Shown in pieces: positions 1-8,993 of a DNA stretch of 63,255 nucleotides. The stretch spans positions 1-63,255 of the forward strand of contig CAIUVX010000026.1 in the NCBI GenBank assembly GCA_903902705.1, given 5' to 3'. The notes under the pieces were generated by a model. That model saw only the letters and a list, made by a program, of their open reading frames with translations, had not been told where the DNA came from and searched no databases. The position numbers and the translations under genes are program-made. This stretch comes from an uncultured Methylococcales bacterium (lineage in GTDB: Bacteria > Pseudomonadota > Gammaproteobacteria > Methylococcales > Methylomonadaceae). How positions within the stretch are numbered: position 1 is the stretch's first letter; every line of letters begins with the position of its first letter.

Positions 1-1
1 C

Positions 2-115
2 GGTAAACTCGAAAAAGTCGCCATCACCGCCTGCATGAGAAAGCTATTGGTAACACTGAATTCAATGGTTAAAAATCAGTCAGAATGGAATCCAGATTTC
101 GCAGGTTTTGCTTGA
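2..115 (+). mobile_element. IS110-family transposase, C-terminal end only
   Basis: An open frame runs from the window edge to a TGA stop and encodes 37 residues, with the segment KVAITACMRKLL followed by LNSMVKNQSEW. This matches the conserved C-terminus of IS110/IS1111-type transposases (established family pattern, recognised by eye). The rest of the transposase lies upstream of the window, so I cannot tell whether the element is intact. It sits just before the ATPase/TOPRIM pair, which fits a mobile context for that pair. Confidence 0.75.
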
Positions 116-200
116 TTTTTAACACAGTTGCTCGCAGGTTTCTATATCGATACTTCATGGCAAGGGTATTAATCATTTCATCTATTATCAATAATATATT

Positions 201-1181
201 ATGACTGCACCAACAACCGCGCATTTTTTAACAGACATTGAAATTAAACAGTTTAAATGCTTTACGGATTTTAAAGCGTCTGGTTTTAAACGGGTTAATT
301 TAATTGGCGGTAAGAATAATGTCGGCAAGACAGCGTTTATGGAGGCTTGTTATGTTAATGTTTGCGCTATTAATGTTAATGCAATGGCAACAGCTATTCA
401 TGATATTAAATTTGCACGAGAAAATTTAAATATCCTACAAAATCTTTTTCATAATAAGTCTATTGATAAAATACAAATTTTAGATACTACAAAAAACTAT
501 TCAACCAAATCATGTTTAAGAAAAATAGAGTTTCATATTTCAGAAAAAAATGCGATAAAAGAATATAATTTCTCAATTGATAGTGAGCTAGTAATTATTA
601 ATGCAAAAGAATTTAATTTGATTTTTGAGTATATAAAAAATATAAAACTTATAGATAATTTTGGTTGGTCTGATAATGAGTTAGCAGAAGCTTATGAGGC
701 TATTCAAAAACATGAAAAAGAAACTGACCTAAGTGCGCTTGTTCAAGAGTTTGATGATTCAATTGACAGTTTCAAGTTGATTGGTGGGACTAAACCACAA
801 TGTAAAATAAAAGGCGAATGGCGCGATATAACTGAATTTGGTGATGGCTTAAGACATTATATTTCCATTATCTGCGCTTTTTATGCTGGCGAAAATGGTT
901 ATCTATTTATTGATGAAATAGACAACGGTATTTATTACGACCACCTTGACAGATTATGGGAAATAATTTTCACGCTGTCTAAAAAAACCAACTGCCAAAT
1001 ATTTGCCACTACCCATTCAAAAGAAATGCTGGAATCATTTGCACGGGTGGCAAAAAAACTGGATGAGCAAGATATTTCATACACCCGTTTAGTTAAAAAT
1101 AAAAATCAGGAATTAAAAAGCATTACATTCGATTATGCTGTTATTAAATACAGCACTGAAAACGCACACGAGGTTAGATAA
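201..1181 (+). CDS. OLD-like AAA family ATPase (putative defence module, first gene)
   Basis: This 326-residue protein belongs to the ABC-like AAA_15/AAA_21 group. The N-terminus has the typical IKQFKCF lead-in, then a Walker A motif GGKNNVGKT at residues 36-44. Near residue 212 there is a signature-like FGDGLRHY, then Walker B YLFIDEID around 234-241 and an H-loop ATTHSKE. These elements identify an ATP-hydrolysing SMC/OLD-like head with a short helical insert. There is no TOPRIM domain in this chain; the next gene, overlapping by one base, supplies it. Base composition in the middle is more AT-rich than in the following mla genes, which fits transfer. Pairs of this kind occur in anti-phage systems such as PARIS, but the exact system is not assigned here. 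Confidence 0.8.
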   Translation: MTAPTTAHFLTDIEIKQFKCFTDFKASGFKRVNLIGGKNNVGKTAFMEACYVNVCAINVNAMATAIHDIKFARENLNILQNLFHNKSIDKIQILDTTKNYSTKSCLRKIEFHISEKNAIKEYNFSIDSELVIINAKEFNLIFEYIKNIKLIDNFGWSDNELAEAYEAIQKHEKETDLSALVQEFDDSIDSFKLIGGTKPQCKIKGEWRDITEFGDGLRHYISIICAFYAGENGYLFIDEIDNGIYYDHLDRLWEIIFTLSKKTNCQIFATTHSKEMLESFARVAKKLDEQDISYTRLVKNKNQELKSITFDYAVIKYSTENAHEVR

Positions 1182-1744
1182 TGACTAAAATTGCTATCTT
1201 GCATGAAGGCGTATTAGATAAAAAAGTCATTGAAGGTTTAATAAAACACATTGGATTAAATGAAAAGCGCATTGTGTTTTATCCAATGGGAGTAAAAAGC
1301 AACTTCTTTGACGAGAAACATCCTGCTTATATTTCGTTATCACTATCCGTTGAAAACGATGAAATCAATAAAGTTTTTTTTATTCTCGATGCGGATAACT
1401 GCTACATGAATCAAGGAGGGATGATTAAAACCCAAGAAAAATTGCAGGTGATGATTAAATCATTAGGTTTTGAATCAATCAGCCGTTTTTATATTACCCA
1501 TGACCCACGAACAGAAGATAAAGAGGGATTTATTGAATCACTTTTATTATCAACTATCCCCGAAGAAAAAATGAATTGCATTGACCGTTTTTTAGAATGC
1601 ACGGGGTTTGATAAAAAGGGTGGTGATAAATCAACTTATGAGCGAATCTATAAATCCATTGCGCACCCGCTTTCCCCGTATAACTTTGACCACATCCATT
1701 TCAACGAATTAAGAACCCAATTAACTCAACTTTTTGCAGATTAA
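1181..1744 (+). CDS. TOPRIM-like protein (DUF3226/DUF4435 type), partner of the ATPase
   Basis: This 187-residue protein starts on an ATG that shares its A with the TAA stop of the ATPase gene (TAATG), so the two are translationally coupled. The N-terminal ILHEGVLDKK segment carries the TOPRIM glutamate, and FILDADNC near residue 75 carries the DxD pair that binds metal in TOPRIM nucleases. Stand-alone TOPRIM proteins next to OLD-like ATPases act as effectors in several defence systems (established for AriA/AriB of PARIS). Nuclease activity here is inferred. The stop lies only 2 bases before the mlaE start, an odd junction because mlaF would be expected there. Confidence 0.65.
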   Translation: MTKIAILHEGVLDKKVIEGLIKHIGLNEKRIVFYPMGVKSNFFDEKHPAYISLSLSVENDEINKVFFILDADNCYMNQGGMIKTQEKLQVMIKSLGFESISRFYITHDPRTEDKEGFIESLLLSTIPEEKMNCIDRFLECTGFDKKGGDKSTYERIYKSIAHPLSPYNFDHIHFNELRTQLTQLFAD

Positions 1745-1746
1745 CT

Positions 1747-2529
1747 ATGATGCAATTTTTTCAAAACCTAGGTGCAGACACTCGCACCAGTTTTACCAAA
1801 CTCGGACGCGGTACTTATTTTTTATTAAGCACGTTGGCAGGTATTGCCAGTATATTACCTAGACCACGCTTATTAATGAATCAACTTTACTCTGTTGGAG
1901 TATTGTCGTTTTTGATTATTACCATTTCTGGTTTATTTGTCGGCATGCTGCTGGGTTTACAGGGCTTTTATATTCTGTCTGATTTTGGCGCGGAAGAAAG
2001 TTTAGGCGTTATGGTGTCCGCGTCATTGGTTCGAGAACTGGGCCCTGTGGTCACTGCCTTATTATTTGCAGGCAGAGCGGGGTCTGCGTTAACCGCAGAG
2101 ATTGGGTTAATGAAAGCCACCGAACAACTCTCAGGCATGGAAATGATGGCAGTTGATCCGATACGCCGTATCATTACCCCACGTTTTTTGGCTGGTTTTA
2201 TTTCTATGCCTTTATTAGCTGCCTTATTCAGTGCGGTGGGTATTATTGGCGGACAATTGGTCGGTTCTGGTTTATTAGGCGTGGACGACGGCTCTTATTG
2301 GTCGCAAATGCAGACCCAAATCGATTTTTACGATGACATACTCAATGGTGTGATTAAAAGCGTTATTTTTGGTTTTGTTACCTCGTGGATTGCACTGTTT
2401 GAAGGCTATGATGCCATTCCTACCTCCGAAGGTGTCAGTCGTGCCACGACTCGCACGGTGGTCAATTCGGCATTTAGTATTTTAATCCTTGATTTTATTC
2501 TTACCGCACTTATGTTTGGAGATAAGTAA
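1747..2529 (+). CDS. mlaE: Phospholipid transport ABC permease MlaE
   Basis: This 260-residue integral membrane protein is full length for MlaE/YrbE. It shows several hydrophobic spans and the conserved stretch SLVRELGPVVTALLFAGR (about residues 92-110), followed by AEIGLMKATEQ, the family's coupling region. MlaE is the permease of the inner-membrane Mla system that moves phospholipids between the inner and outer membranes. mlaD follows immediately, then the mlaB-like STAS gene, as in mla operons. The ATPase gene mlaF, usually directly upstream, is absent; a defence-like pair occupies that position. A second ATG three bases downstream could equally be the start. Confidence 0.93.
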   Translation: MMQFFQNLGADTRTSFTKLGRGTYFLLSTLAGIASILPRPRLLMNQLYSVGVLSFLIITISGLFVGMLLGLQGFYILSDFGAEESLGVMVSASLVRELGPVVTALLFAGRAGSALTAEIGLMKATEQLSGMEMMAVDPIRRIITPRFLAGFISMPLLAALFSAVGIIGGQLVGSGLLGVDDGSYWSQMQTQIDFYDDILNGVIKSVIFGFVTSWIALFEGYDAIPTSEGVSRATTRTVVNSAFSILILDFILTALMFGDK

Positions 2530-2530
2530 C

Positions 2531-3013
2531 ATGCAGCACACAGCCACTCAAGACACACTGGTTGGTCTTTTTGTCGCAGCAGGTATTGCTGGGCTATTTT
2601 TCCTTGCCTTACAAGTGAGCAATCTCAGTTCATTTGGTCAGCAAGATACTTACACTGTCACCGCTCGTTTTGAAAGTTCTGGCGGCTTAAAAATTAAATC
2701 AGCCGTGTCAGCCGCAGGCGTTAAAATCGGCAAAGTGACCAATATTAGTTTTGATACTAAAACCTATCAGGCGGTAGTAAGCATGGCAATTGATGCAAAA
2801 TACAATACTTTGCCCGATGACACTACTGCCAGTATTTTTACCGCAGGTTTACTCGGTGAACAATATGTTAATCTCGATGCAGGTGGTTCAGACACTGTTT
2901 TGAAAAATGGCAGCCAGATTGATATTACCCAATCAGCCATAATTCTTGAAAAAATCATCGGTCAGTTTTTATTCAAATCTGCCGAAGAAAAAGCTCAAGG
3001 GGATAAAAAATGA
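2531..3013 (+). CDS. mlaD: Mla substrate-binding protein MlaD (MCE domain)
   Basis: The protein has 160 residues from the ATG one base after the mlaE stop. It has an N-terminal membrane anchor (VGLFVAAGIAGLFFLALQVS) and then one MCE domain with the typical GGLKIKSAVSAAGVKIGKV segment. MlaD forms a hexameric ring bound to the MlaFEB complex in the inner membrane and hands phospholipid to MlaC (established). A longer reading from 2489 would overlap mlaE by about 40 bases and lacks the family's start pattern, so I reject it. The stop overlaps the start of the next gene by 4 bases. No mlaC follows. Confidence 0.92.
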   Translation: MQHTATQDTLVGLFVAAGIAGLFFLALQVSNLSSFGQQDTYTVTARFESSGGLKIKSAVSAAGVKIGKVTNISFDTKTYQAVVSMAIDAKYNTLPDDTTASIFTAGLLGEQYVNLDAGGSDTVLKNGSQIDITQSAIILEKIIGQFLFKSAEEKAQGDKK

Positions 3014-3320
3014 GTAAATTGGCGGTTATCGACCAAGGTGCTGGGCAATTTGTTGTCGATGGTGATTTGACTTTTGCGACTATTGATAAGAAAACCGTCA
3101 AATCCTTTGATTTTCTAAACACGACTAAATTTGCCACTATTGATCTTGGTCGTGTAACTTGCACCGATAGCGCGGGGCTTGCGCTGATGATTGAATGGAT
3201 AAAACACGCCCGTTACAATAGAATCCAATTACGTTTTAAAAATATTCCAAAACAACTACACAATCTTGCCAAGCTCAGTGGTTTTGATAAATCCAGTTAT
3301 TTTGCAACAACAGAGTTGTA

Positions 3321-3321
<1 letters not shown>
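3010..3321 (+). CDS. mlaB: STAS-domain protein MlaB
   Basis: This 103-residue STAS domain contains DLGRVTCTDSAGLALMIEW, the conserved anti-sigma-antagonist-like loop with the DSAGL motif. In Mla systems this small cytoplasmic protein binds and stabilises the MlaF ATPase. Its ATG lies inside the last codons of mlaD (4-base overlap), so mlaD and mlaB are directly joined and the periplasmic carrier mlaC is missing between them. The TAA stop touches a repeat copy that begins at 3321. Confidence 0.85.
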
Positions 3322-4644
<1,323 letters not shown>

Positions 4645-4653
4645 GGTTTTACT

Positions 4654-5280
4654 ATGCTCACCATTGCAGTATCAAAAGGCAGAATTTATGAAGAAGCCCT
4701 GCCTTTGCTGGCAGAAGCGGGTATCGTCCCAATAGATGATCCCAAAACCTGCCGCAAATTGATTTTAAACACCACCCGCAAAGACGTGCAACTGGTCATC
4801 ATCCGCGCCACCGATGTGCCGACTTTTGTCGAATACGGCGCGGCTGATTTAGGTATCGCGGGTAAAGACGTACTCATCGAACACGGTGCAGAAAGTCTCT
4901 ACGAACCGTTAGACCTAGGTATTGCCCGTTGTCGGCTAATGACCGCCACGCGTAAAAACGCACCGCCCATTAAAGGACGGGTACGCGTGGCTACCAAGTT
5001 TGTCAAAATCGCTGAGCGTTATTTTGCCAGCCTAGGTATACAAGCCGAAATCATCAAACTGTACGGCTCAATGGAGCTTGCCCCGCTAGTCGGCTTAGCC
5101 GATTGCATCGTGGATTTAGTCGATACAGGCAACACCCTAAAAGCCAACGACATGGAACCGCGTGATTTAATCATGAACATCAGCTCACGCCTAGTGGTCA
5201 ACAAAGCCGCCATGAAAATGAAAAATGCCCCGATTGCTGAATTGTTAGCGCAGTTTGAACGGACGTTGGCGAAACGGTGA
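4654..5280 (+). CDS. hisG: ATP phosphoribosyltransferase, short form
   Basis: HisG condenses ATP and PRPP in the first step of histidine synthesis. At 208 residues this is the short form, which lacks the C-terminal regulatory domain and normally needs HisZ as a partner (established for the HisG-S class); hisZ is not in this window. Recognisable segments are [15 protein letters not shown] at the start, [14 protein letters not shown], and the phosphate-binding [13 protein letters not shown]. It lies 9 bases downstream of murA and is probably cotranscribed with it. Confidence 0.95.
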   Translation: MLTIAVSKGRIYEEALPLLAEAGIVPIDDPKTCRKLILNTTRKDVQLVIIRATDVPTFVEYGAADLGIAGKDVLIEHGAESLYEPLDLGIARCRLMTATRKNAPPIKGRVRVATKFVKIAERYFASLGIQAEIIKLYGSMELAPLVGLADCIVDLVDTGNTLKANDMEPRDLIMNISSRLVVNKAAMKMKNAPIAELLAQFERTLAKR

Positions 5281-5337
5281 GTAATAACCCAAGCTGACAC
5301 TCTCTTTAATTTTTACTGACTTGCCTAATCTAATCCT

Positions 5338-6642
5338 ATGTCTAATTTAATCATTCAAAAACTTAACACCACCTCAGCCGATTTTGACCAACAATTAAAA
5401 AATTTGCTGGCATGGAATGAAACTGATGATTTAGATATTCATAAACGGGTATTAGACATTATTGCCGATGTCCGCAAGCGCGGTGATGCGGCGGTGATTG
5501 AATACACCAATCGCTTTGATAATCGTGAAGTGATTAACGCGAGTGAGTTGGAAATATCGAAAGAAATATTGCAAACCGCTTGGGAAAACTTACCCGAAGC
5601 ACAAGCTCAGGCGTTGCAAACAGCGGCGGATAGGGTTCGTGCTTATGCCGAACATCAAAAAATCCAGCCCTGGCAATACACCGAAGCGGATGGCACGGTC
5701 TTGGGGCAAAAAATCACGCCGTTAGATCGCGTGGGTTTGTATGTGCCAGGTGGCAAGGCGGCGTATCCATCGTCAGTGTTGATGAATGCGATACCTGCCA
5801 AAGTCGCGGGTGTGGGTGAATTAATTATGGTTGTACCTACGCCTAACGGTGACAGTAATGAACTGGTATTGGCGGCAGCGTATTTGGCGGGTGTTGATAG
5901 GGTGTTTACTATCGGCGGAGCGCAAGCGGTGGCGGCGTTGGCTTACGGCACACAAACGATTCCAGCGGTGGCGAAAATTGTTGGACCGGGTAATATCTAT
6001 GTGGCAACTGCGAAAAAACTGGTGTTCGGACAAGTCGGTATCGATATGATTGCAGGCCCTTCGGAAATTCTGGTGATTTGTGATGGCAAAACCAACCCCG
6101 ATTGGATTGCGATGGATTTATTCTCACAAGCCGAACACGATGAAAATGCCCAATCGATTCTAATCAGTGATGATGCCGAATTTTTGTGCGCTGTTGAAGC
6201 CAGTATTAACAAACTGTTGCCAACGATGGAACGCGCTGAAATTATCACCGCCTCACTGACCACGCGCGGCGCGTTGATTAAAGTCAATAATTTGAACCAA
6301 GCAGCGGAAGTGGCGAACATTATCGCGCCTGAGCATTTGGAATTATCCGTCGAAAATCCAGAAGCCTTATGCGAACAAATCCGCCACGCGGGGGCAATTT
6401 TTATGGGACGCTATACCGCCGAAGCCTTGGGCGATTATTGCGCGGGGCCTAATCACGTTCTGCCAACCTCCAGCACGGCACGGTTTTCATCACCCCTAGG
6501 CGTGTATGATTTTCAAAAACGTAGCAGTTTAATTAACTGCTCAGAAAGCGGCGCGAGTGAATTGGGCAAAACCGCTTCGGTGTTGGCGCGAGGTGAGTTT
6601 TTAACCGCTCATGCGCGGTCTGCGGAATATCGCATTAAATAA
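5338..6642 (+). CDS. hisD: Histidinol dehydrogenase
   Basis: HisD oxidises L-histidinol to L-histidine in two NAD-dependent steps using a zinc ion. The 434-residue length is normal. Motifs include [45 protein letters not shown], and the catalytic Glu332-His333 pair in IIAPEHLEL. It belongs to the hisG-hisD-hisC block, but the next his gene (hisC) is displaced about 2.3 kb downstream by an accessory island. Confidence 0.97.
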   Translation: MSNLIIQKLNTTSADFDQQLKNLLAWNETDDLDIHKRVLDIIADVRKRGDAAVIEYTNRFDNREVINASELEISKEILQTAWENLPEAQAQALQTAADRVRAYAEHQKIQPWQYTEADGTVLGQKITPLDRVGLYVPGGKAAYPSSVLMNAIPAKVAGVGELIMVVPTPNGDSNELVLAAAYLAGVDRVFTIGGAQAVAALAYGTQTIPAVAKIVGPGNIYVATAKKLVFGQVGIDMIAGPSEILVICDGKTNPDWIAMDLFSQAEHDENAQSILISDDAEFLCAVEASINKLLPTMERAEIITASLTTRGALIKVNNLNQAAEVANIIAPEHLELSVENPEALCEQIRHAGAIFMGRYTAEALGDYCAGPNHVLPTSSTARFSSPLGVYDFQKRSSLINCSESGASELGKTASVLARGEFLTAHARSAEYRIK

Positions 6643-6683
6643 TATGTATTGCATACCCCACTAACAGACAGATACGCTAAGCT

Positions 6684-6872
6684 ATGAACGGTAAAGAAAT
6701 AGTGGCACGTTTGAAAAAGGAGGGATGGATATTGATTAGAATCAACGGCAGTCACCACATTATGAAAAACGTTGAGACAAACAAAAAAACCCCTATTCCA
6801 GTACATGGTGCGAAAGATGTTGAAACTGGCTTACAAGCTATCGAAAAACAAACAGGAGTAAAGCTGTTATGA
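6684..6872 (+). CDS. hicA: HicA-type mRNA interferase toxin
   Basis: This 62-residue protein has the double-stranded-RNA-binding-like HicA fold signature: GKEIVARLKKEGW, then INGSHHIM with the catalytic histidine, then IPVHGAKDVETGLQAIEKQ. HicA toxins cleave mRNA and are neutralised by HicB (established). The gene overlaps the downstream hicB by 4 bases (ATGA). It starts 41 bases after hisD and marks the beginning of the accessory island. Confidence 0.88.
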   Translation: MNGKEIVARLKKEGWILIRINGSHHIMKNVETNKKTPIPVHGAKDVETGLQAIEKQTGVKLL

Positions 6873-7285
6873 ACATTGCCTACCCTTACCTAGCAGAACT
6901 TTGTGAAGATAACCGCTATTTTGTACATTTTATTGACATAGAAGAAGCCATCACGCAAGGCGATACTTTGGAAGAAGCGGCTTTTAACGCCAGTGAAGTA
7001 TTAAGTGCGATGTTAGAGTGCAGGCTAGAAGATAACGAAGACATTCCTGAAGCGTCAATTTGCCCTGAAGATGGTTTTTTAGCCTACCCAGAGCCTAAAA
7101 TTCAAATGGCTATTTTGATGAAAAAGGCAAGAGGTAATCGTTCAATCGTGGAATTAGCGAATGCAATGAACACGACTTTATCCAATGTGGAAAAACTCGA
7201 AAATCCAAGAAATTCAGCCAGCTTAAATCAATTAAACAAAGCCGCCAAAGCATTAGGTAAGCGTTTAGTGTTGTCGTTGGAATAA
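6869..7285 (+). CDS. hicB: HicB-type antitoxin with C-terminal HTH domain
   Basis: This 138-residue antitoxin has an N-terminal HicB-like domain (FVHFIDIEEAITQGDTLEEA, about residues 18-37) and a C-terminal helix-turn-helix with ANAMNTTLSNVEKLENP near residues 93-110. HicB binds and inhibits HicA and usually represses its own promoter through the HTH. It is coupled to the preceding toxin gene through an ATGA overlap. The order here is toxin first, the opposite of the second module at 8442-8881. Confidence 0.86.
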   Translation: MNIAYPYLAELCEDNRYFVHFIDIEEAITQGDTLEEAAFNASEVLSAMLECRLEDNEDIPEASICPEDGFLAYPEPKIQMAILMKKARGNRSIVELANAMNTTLSNVEKLENPRNSASLNQLNKAAKALGKRLVLSLE

Positions 7286-7406
7286 AAAGCAGCATCGTAT
7301 TAAATAGCACAACAGGAGTCCAATCGCTTTAGCTATTGGCATAAAAACAGCTAAAGCTGTTTTACTCCGCTTTTATAGTTCTACCGCTCTGGCGTTGCGT
7401 GACCAA

Positions 7407-7458
7407 GAAGACGCTGGAGCGTCAACTGAGGCATTCCAACGCAGAGCGTTGGAACGAT
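7407..7458. repeat. 52-bp dispersed repeat, copy 1
   Basis: This stretch (GACGCTGGAGCGTCAACTGA then GGCATTCCAACGCAGAGCG and onward) differs by one base from 35314-35365. It contains two short self-complementary units (gacgctggagcgtc and tccaacgcagagcgttgga). Its end forms part of the apparent ATG at 7457, so that ATG is probably not a true start. Confidence 0.85.
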
Positions 7459-7480
7459 GAAAATCTATCGGAAAACACCA

Positions 7481-7825
7481 ATGTTTAACAAAATTATATT
7501 TTTTATACTACTAACTATTGGATTCTCTTCATTCTCTTTTTCTGCCGAATTTGGTGTACTAGGAGCTGGAAATGCAAAATGTCTTGATTGGAACAAAGCG
7601 AACGGTCAACAACGCATAGAAATAAAATCTTGGATGATGGGTTTTGCTAATGCAGAACATATGGAGCTTGTATATCAAGGCAATCCTGCATACAGACTTG
7701 AGCTTTTCACAGATGAATATTTAAAGTATGAAATAAACAATAAATGTGCATTATCAAGCAATTCTGAAATGTCTATGCTAACGGTATTACTAGATATTCT
7801 TACCCGTTTTCCTAAAGAAAAGTAG
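7481..7825 (+). CDS. Small secreted protein, possibly HdeA/HdeB-like
   Basis: From the ATG at 7481 this encodes 114 residues with a clear signal peptide (FNKIIFFILLTIGFSSF, cleavage near FSA-EF). The mature part has two cysteines (in AKCLDW and NKCALS), which could form one disulfide. A short helical cysteine-paired periplasmic protein recalls HdeA/HdeB acid chaperones, but the match is weak and the function is unknown. The upstream in-frame ATG at 7457 is inside a dispersed repeat and would put charged residues before the signal peptide, so I prefer 7481. Confidence 0.55.
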   Translation: MFNKIIFFILLTIGFSSFSFSAEFGVLGAGNAKCLDWNKANGQQRIEIKSWMMGFANAEHMELVYQGNPAYRLELFTDEYLKYEINNKCALSSNSEMSMLTVLLDILTRFPKEK

Positions 7826-7935
7826 CAGAAACTTATCGTTTTCATGTTCCTGCGTTATGTAAAAAGACGCTAGAGTGTCCACTAGGGCAAAATCACTTCA
7901 ACCTATAAGCTAAATTGGCTAAGGATAAAATTGCA

Positions 7936-8364
7936 ATGAAAAAGAAAATTATCGGACTTTTTGGCGCAGCTAAAGTGGGAAAATCCACAACAATCAATAA
8001 GGTTTACGATATTTTGACTCAAAAGTATGACTATACAGAAATTGGACAATCTTTATTACAATATAAAGATATTCGAGTCGTTATTGTAATAAACGGAATA
8101 AAAATTGGTATAGAAAGCCAAGGAGACCCAAATAGTAGACTAAAGGAAAGTCTTGATATATTTGTGAAAGTTGGTTGTGACATTATTGTTTGTGCAACAA
8201 GAACAAGCGGAATGACTGTTAGTTGGGTTGAAGCAAAACAACCTTTATATCATGTTGAATGGAAAGAGAAAAAGAAAAAGCCTGAACATGATGTAACTCA
8301 ACAAACAATTTCTAATTTAAATATGGCAAATGAAATAGTGGCTGAAATTGAAAAATATTTATAA
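7936..8364 (+). CDS. Small P-loop NTPase of unknown function
   Basis: This 142-residue protein begins KKKIIGLFGAAKVGKSTT; the Walker A motif is GAAKVGKST near residues 9-17. A later GIESQGDPNSRL segment could be a switch-like nucleotide contact, and CDIIVCATRTSG follows a hydrophobic strand. The protein is too short for a full GTPase or kinase. I recognise it only as a stand-alone P-loop protein. The TTG at 7915 is possible, but AAGGAT lies just upstream of the ATG at 7936 and fits a ribosome site. It lies between two HicAB modules in the his-operon island, so a defence or stress role is conceivable but not shown. Confidence 0.6.
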   Translation: MKKKIIGLFGAAKVGKSTTINKVYDILTQKYDYTEIGQSLLQYKDIRVVIVINGIKIGIESQGDPNSRLKESLDIFVKVGCDIIVCATRTSGMTVSWVEAKQPLYHVEWKEKKKKPEHDVTQQTISNLNMANEIVAEIEKYL

Positions 8365-8376
8365 CCCGTAAGGCAT

Positions 8377-8427
8377 ATTACGCTATCGCTAATCTGCCCA
8401 ACCTGAACCCATACAATATTAAAACCA
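8377..8427. repeat. Dispersed repeat with TTACGCTATCGCTAAT core, copy 1
   Basis: The core TTACGCTATCGCTAAT followed by C-GCCC-ACCTGAAC recurs at 37746-37796 with a few differences. Both copies are intergenic. Here the repeat sits between the P-loop gene and the second HicAB module. Confidence 0.7.
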
Positions 8428-8441
8428 AGACGGAGTAAATC

Positions 8442-8657
8442 ATGTTGTTTCACGTCACACTTGAACAAGCGGATGATGATTGGATAGTAGTTGAATGTCC
8501 AGCACTGCCAGGCTGTGTTTCTCAAGGTAGAGATGAACAGGAAGCACTGGAAAATATTAAAGAAGCGATTACCGCGTGGTTATGGGCTGAGGATATGAAA
8601 GCGGTTTCAATGCTTAACAATAAATCAGAACATCCTGCCATTGTGGTAGCTGTTTGA
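8442..8657 (+). CDS. hicB: HicB-family antitoxin, short form
   Basis: This 71-residue protein consists of the HicB core only: FHVTLEQADDDWIVVECPAL, then GCVSQGRDEQEALENIKEAI. It lacks the DNA-binding tail present in the HicB at 6869-7285. HicB proteins of this size inhibit the neighbouring HicA. A TGA stop at 8655-8657 is followed 2 bases later by the hicA ATG. Antitoxin-first order distinguishes this module from the first one. Confidence 0.83.
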   Translation: MLFHVTLEQADDDWIVVECPALPGCVSQGRDEQEALENIKEAITAWLWAEDMKAVSMLNNKSEHPAIVVAV

Positions 8658-8659
8658 TT

Positions 8660-8881
8660 ATGGGTAAGTTGGGTAATATTTCAGGTAAGGATGCCGTTAA
8701 AGTGTTTCAAAAACTAAACTGGCAAGTCATTGGTCAAGTCGGCAGTCATGTTGTTATGGTAAAAACGGGTATGCGGGTAAATCTTTCGATTCCTCAACAT
8801 AAAGAGTTGTCAGTTGGTACATTACGCGCATTGATCCGTAATGCTGGATTAACAGTTGATGAGTTTTTAACTATGTTGTGA
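8660..8881 (+). CDS. hicA: HicA-family mRNA interferase toxin
   Basis: This 73-residue protein shows SGKDAVKVFQKLNW, then QVGSHVVM with the catalytic histidine, then a C-terminal LSVGTLRALIRNAGLTVDEF helix pair, all standard for HicA/YcfA. The TTG at 8654 would overlap hicB by 4 bases, but the ATG at 8660 is the simpler start. It pairs with the short HicB immediately upstream and is unrelated in sequence detail to the first HicA. Confidence 0.85.
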   Translation: MGKLGNISGKDAVKVFQKLNWQVIGQVGSHVVMVKTGMRVNLSIPQHKELSVGTLRALIRNAGLTVDEFLTML

Positions 8882-8903
8882 GATTAGCAACATTTAACTT
8901 ATA

Positions 8904-8928
8904 GGGGGTTAGCCTTAAATGAACCCCC
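8904..8928 (+). terminator. Possible hairpin terminator after the HicAB island
   Basis: GGGGGTT at 8904-8910 pairs perfectly with AACCCCC at 8922-8928 across an 11-base loop and is followed by an interrupted T-rich stretch. It could end transcription of the island before hisC, in which case hisC would need its own promoter. The weak T-run keeps confidence modest. Confidence 0.4.
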
Positions 8929-8993
8929 AACATTTTCTTAACCCGTTGTTTTGTTGGGGTTCAACCATCACCCCAAGCTACATAAAAATTATC

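Noticed and set aside
2489-2530. Longer mlaD reading starting at 2489
   Set aside because: It would overlap the end of mlaE, and the family start with the membrane anchor fits the ATG at 2531.
5997-6320. 107-residue frame opposite hisD
   Set aside because: It lies fully inside hisD on the other strand and has no ribosome site or family pattern.
8919-8993. Longer hisC start
   Set aside because: The ATG lies in the loop of a hairpin and the added 25 residues do not resemble HisC.
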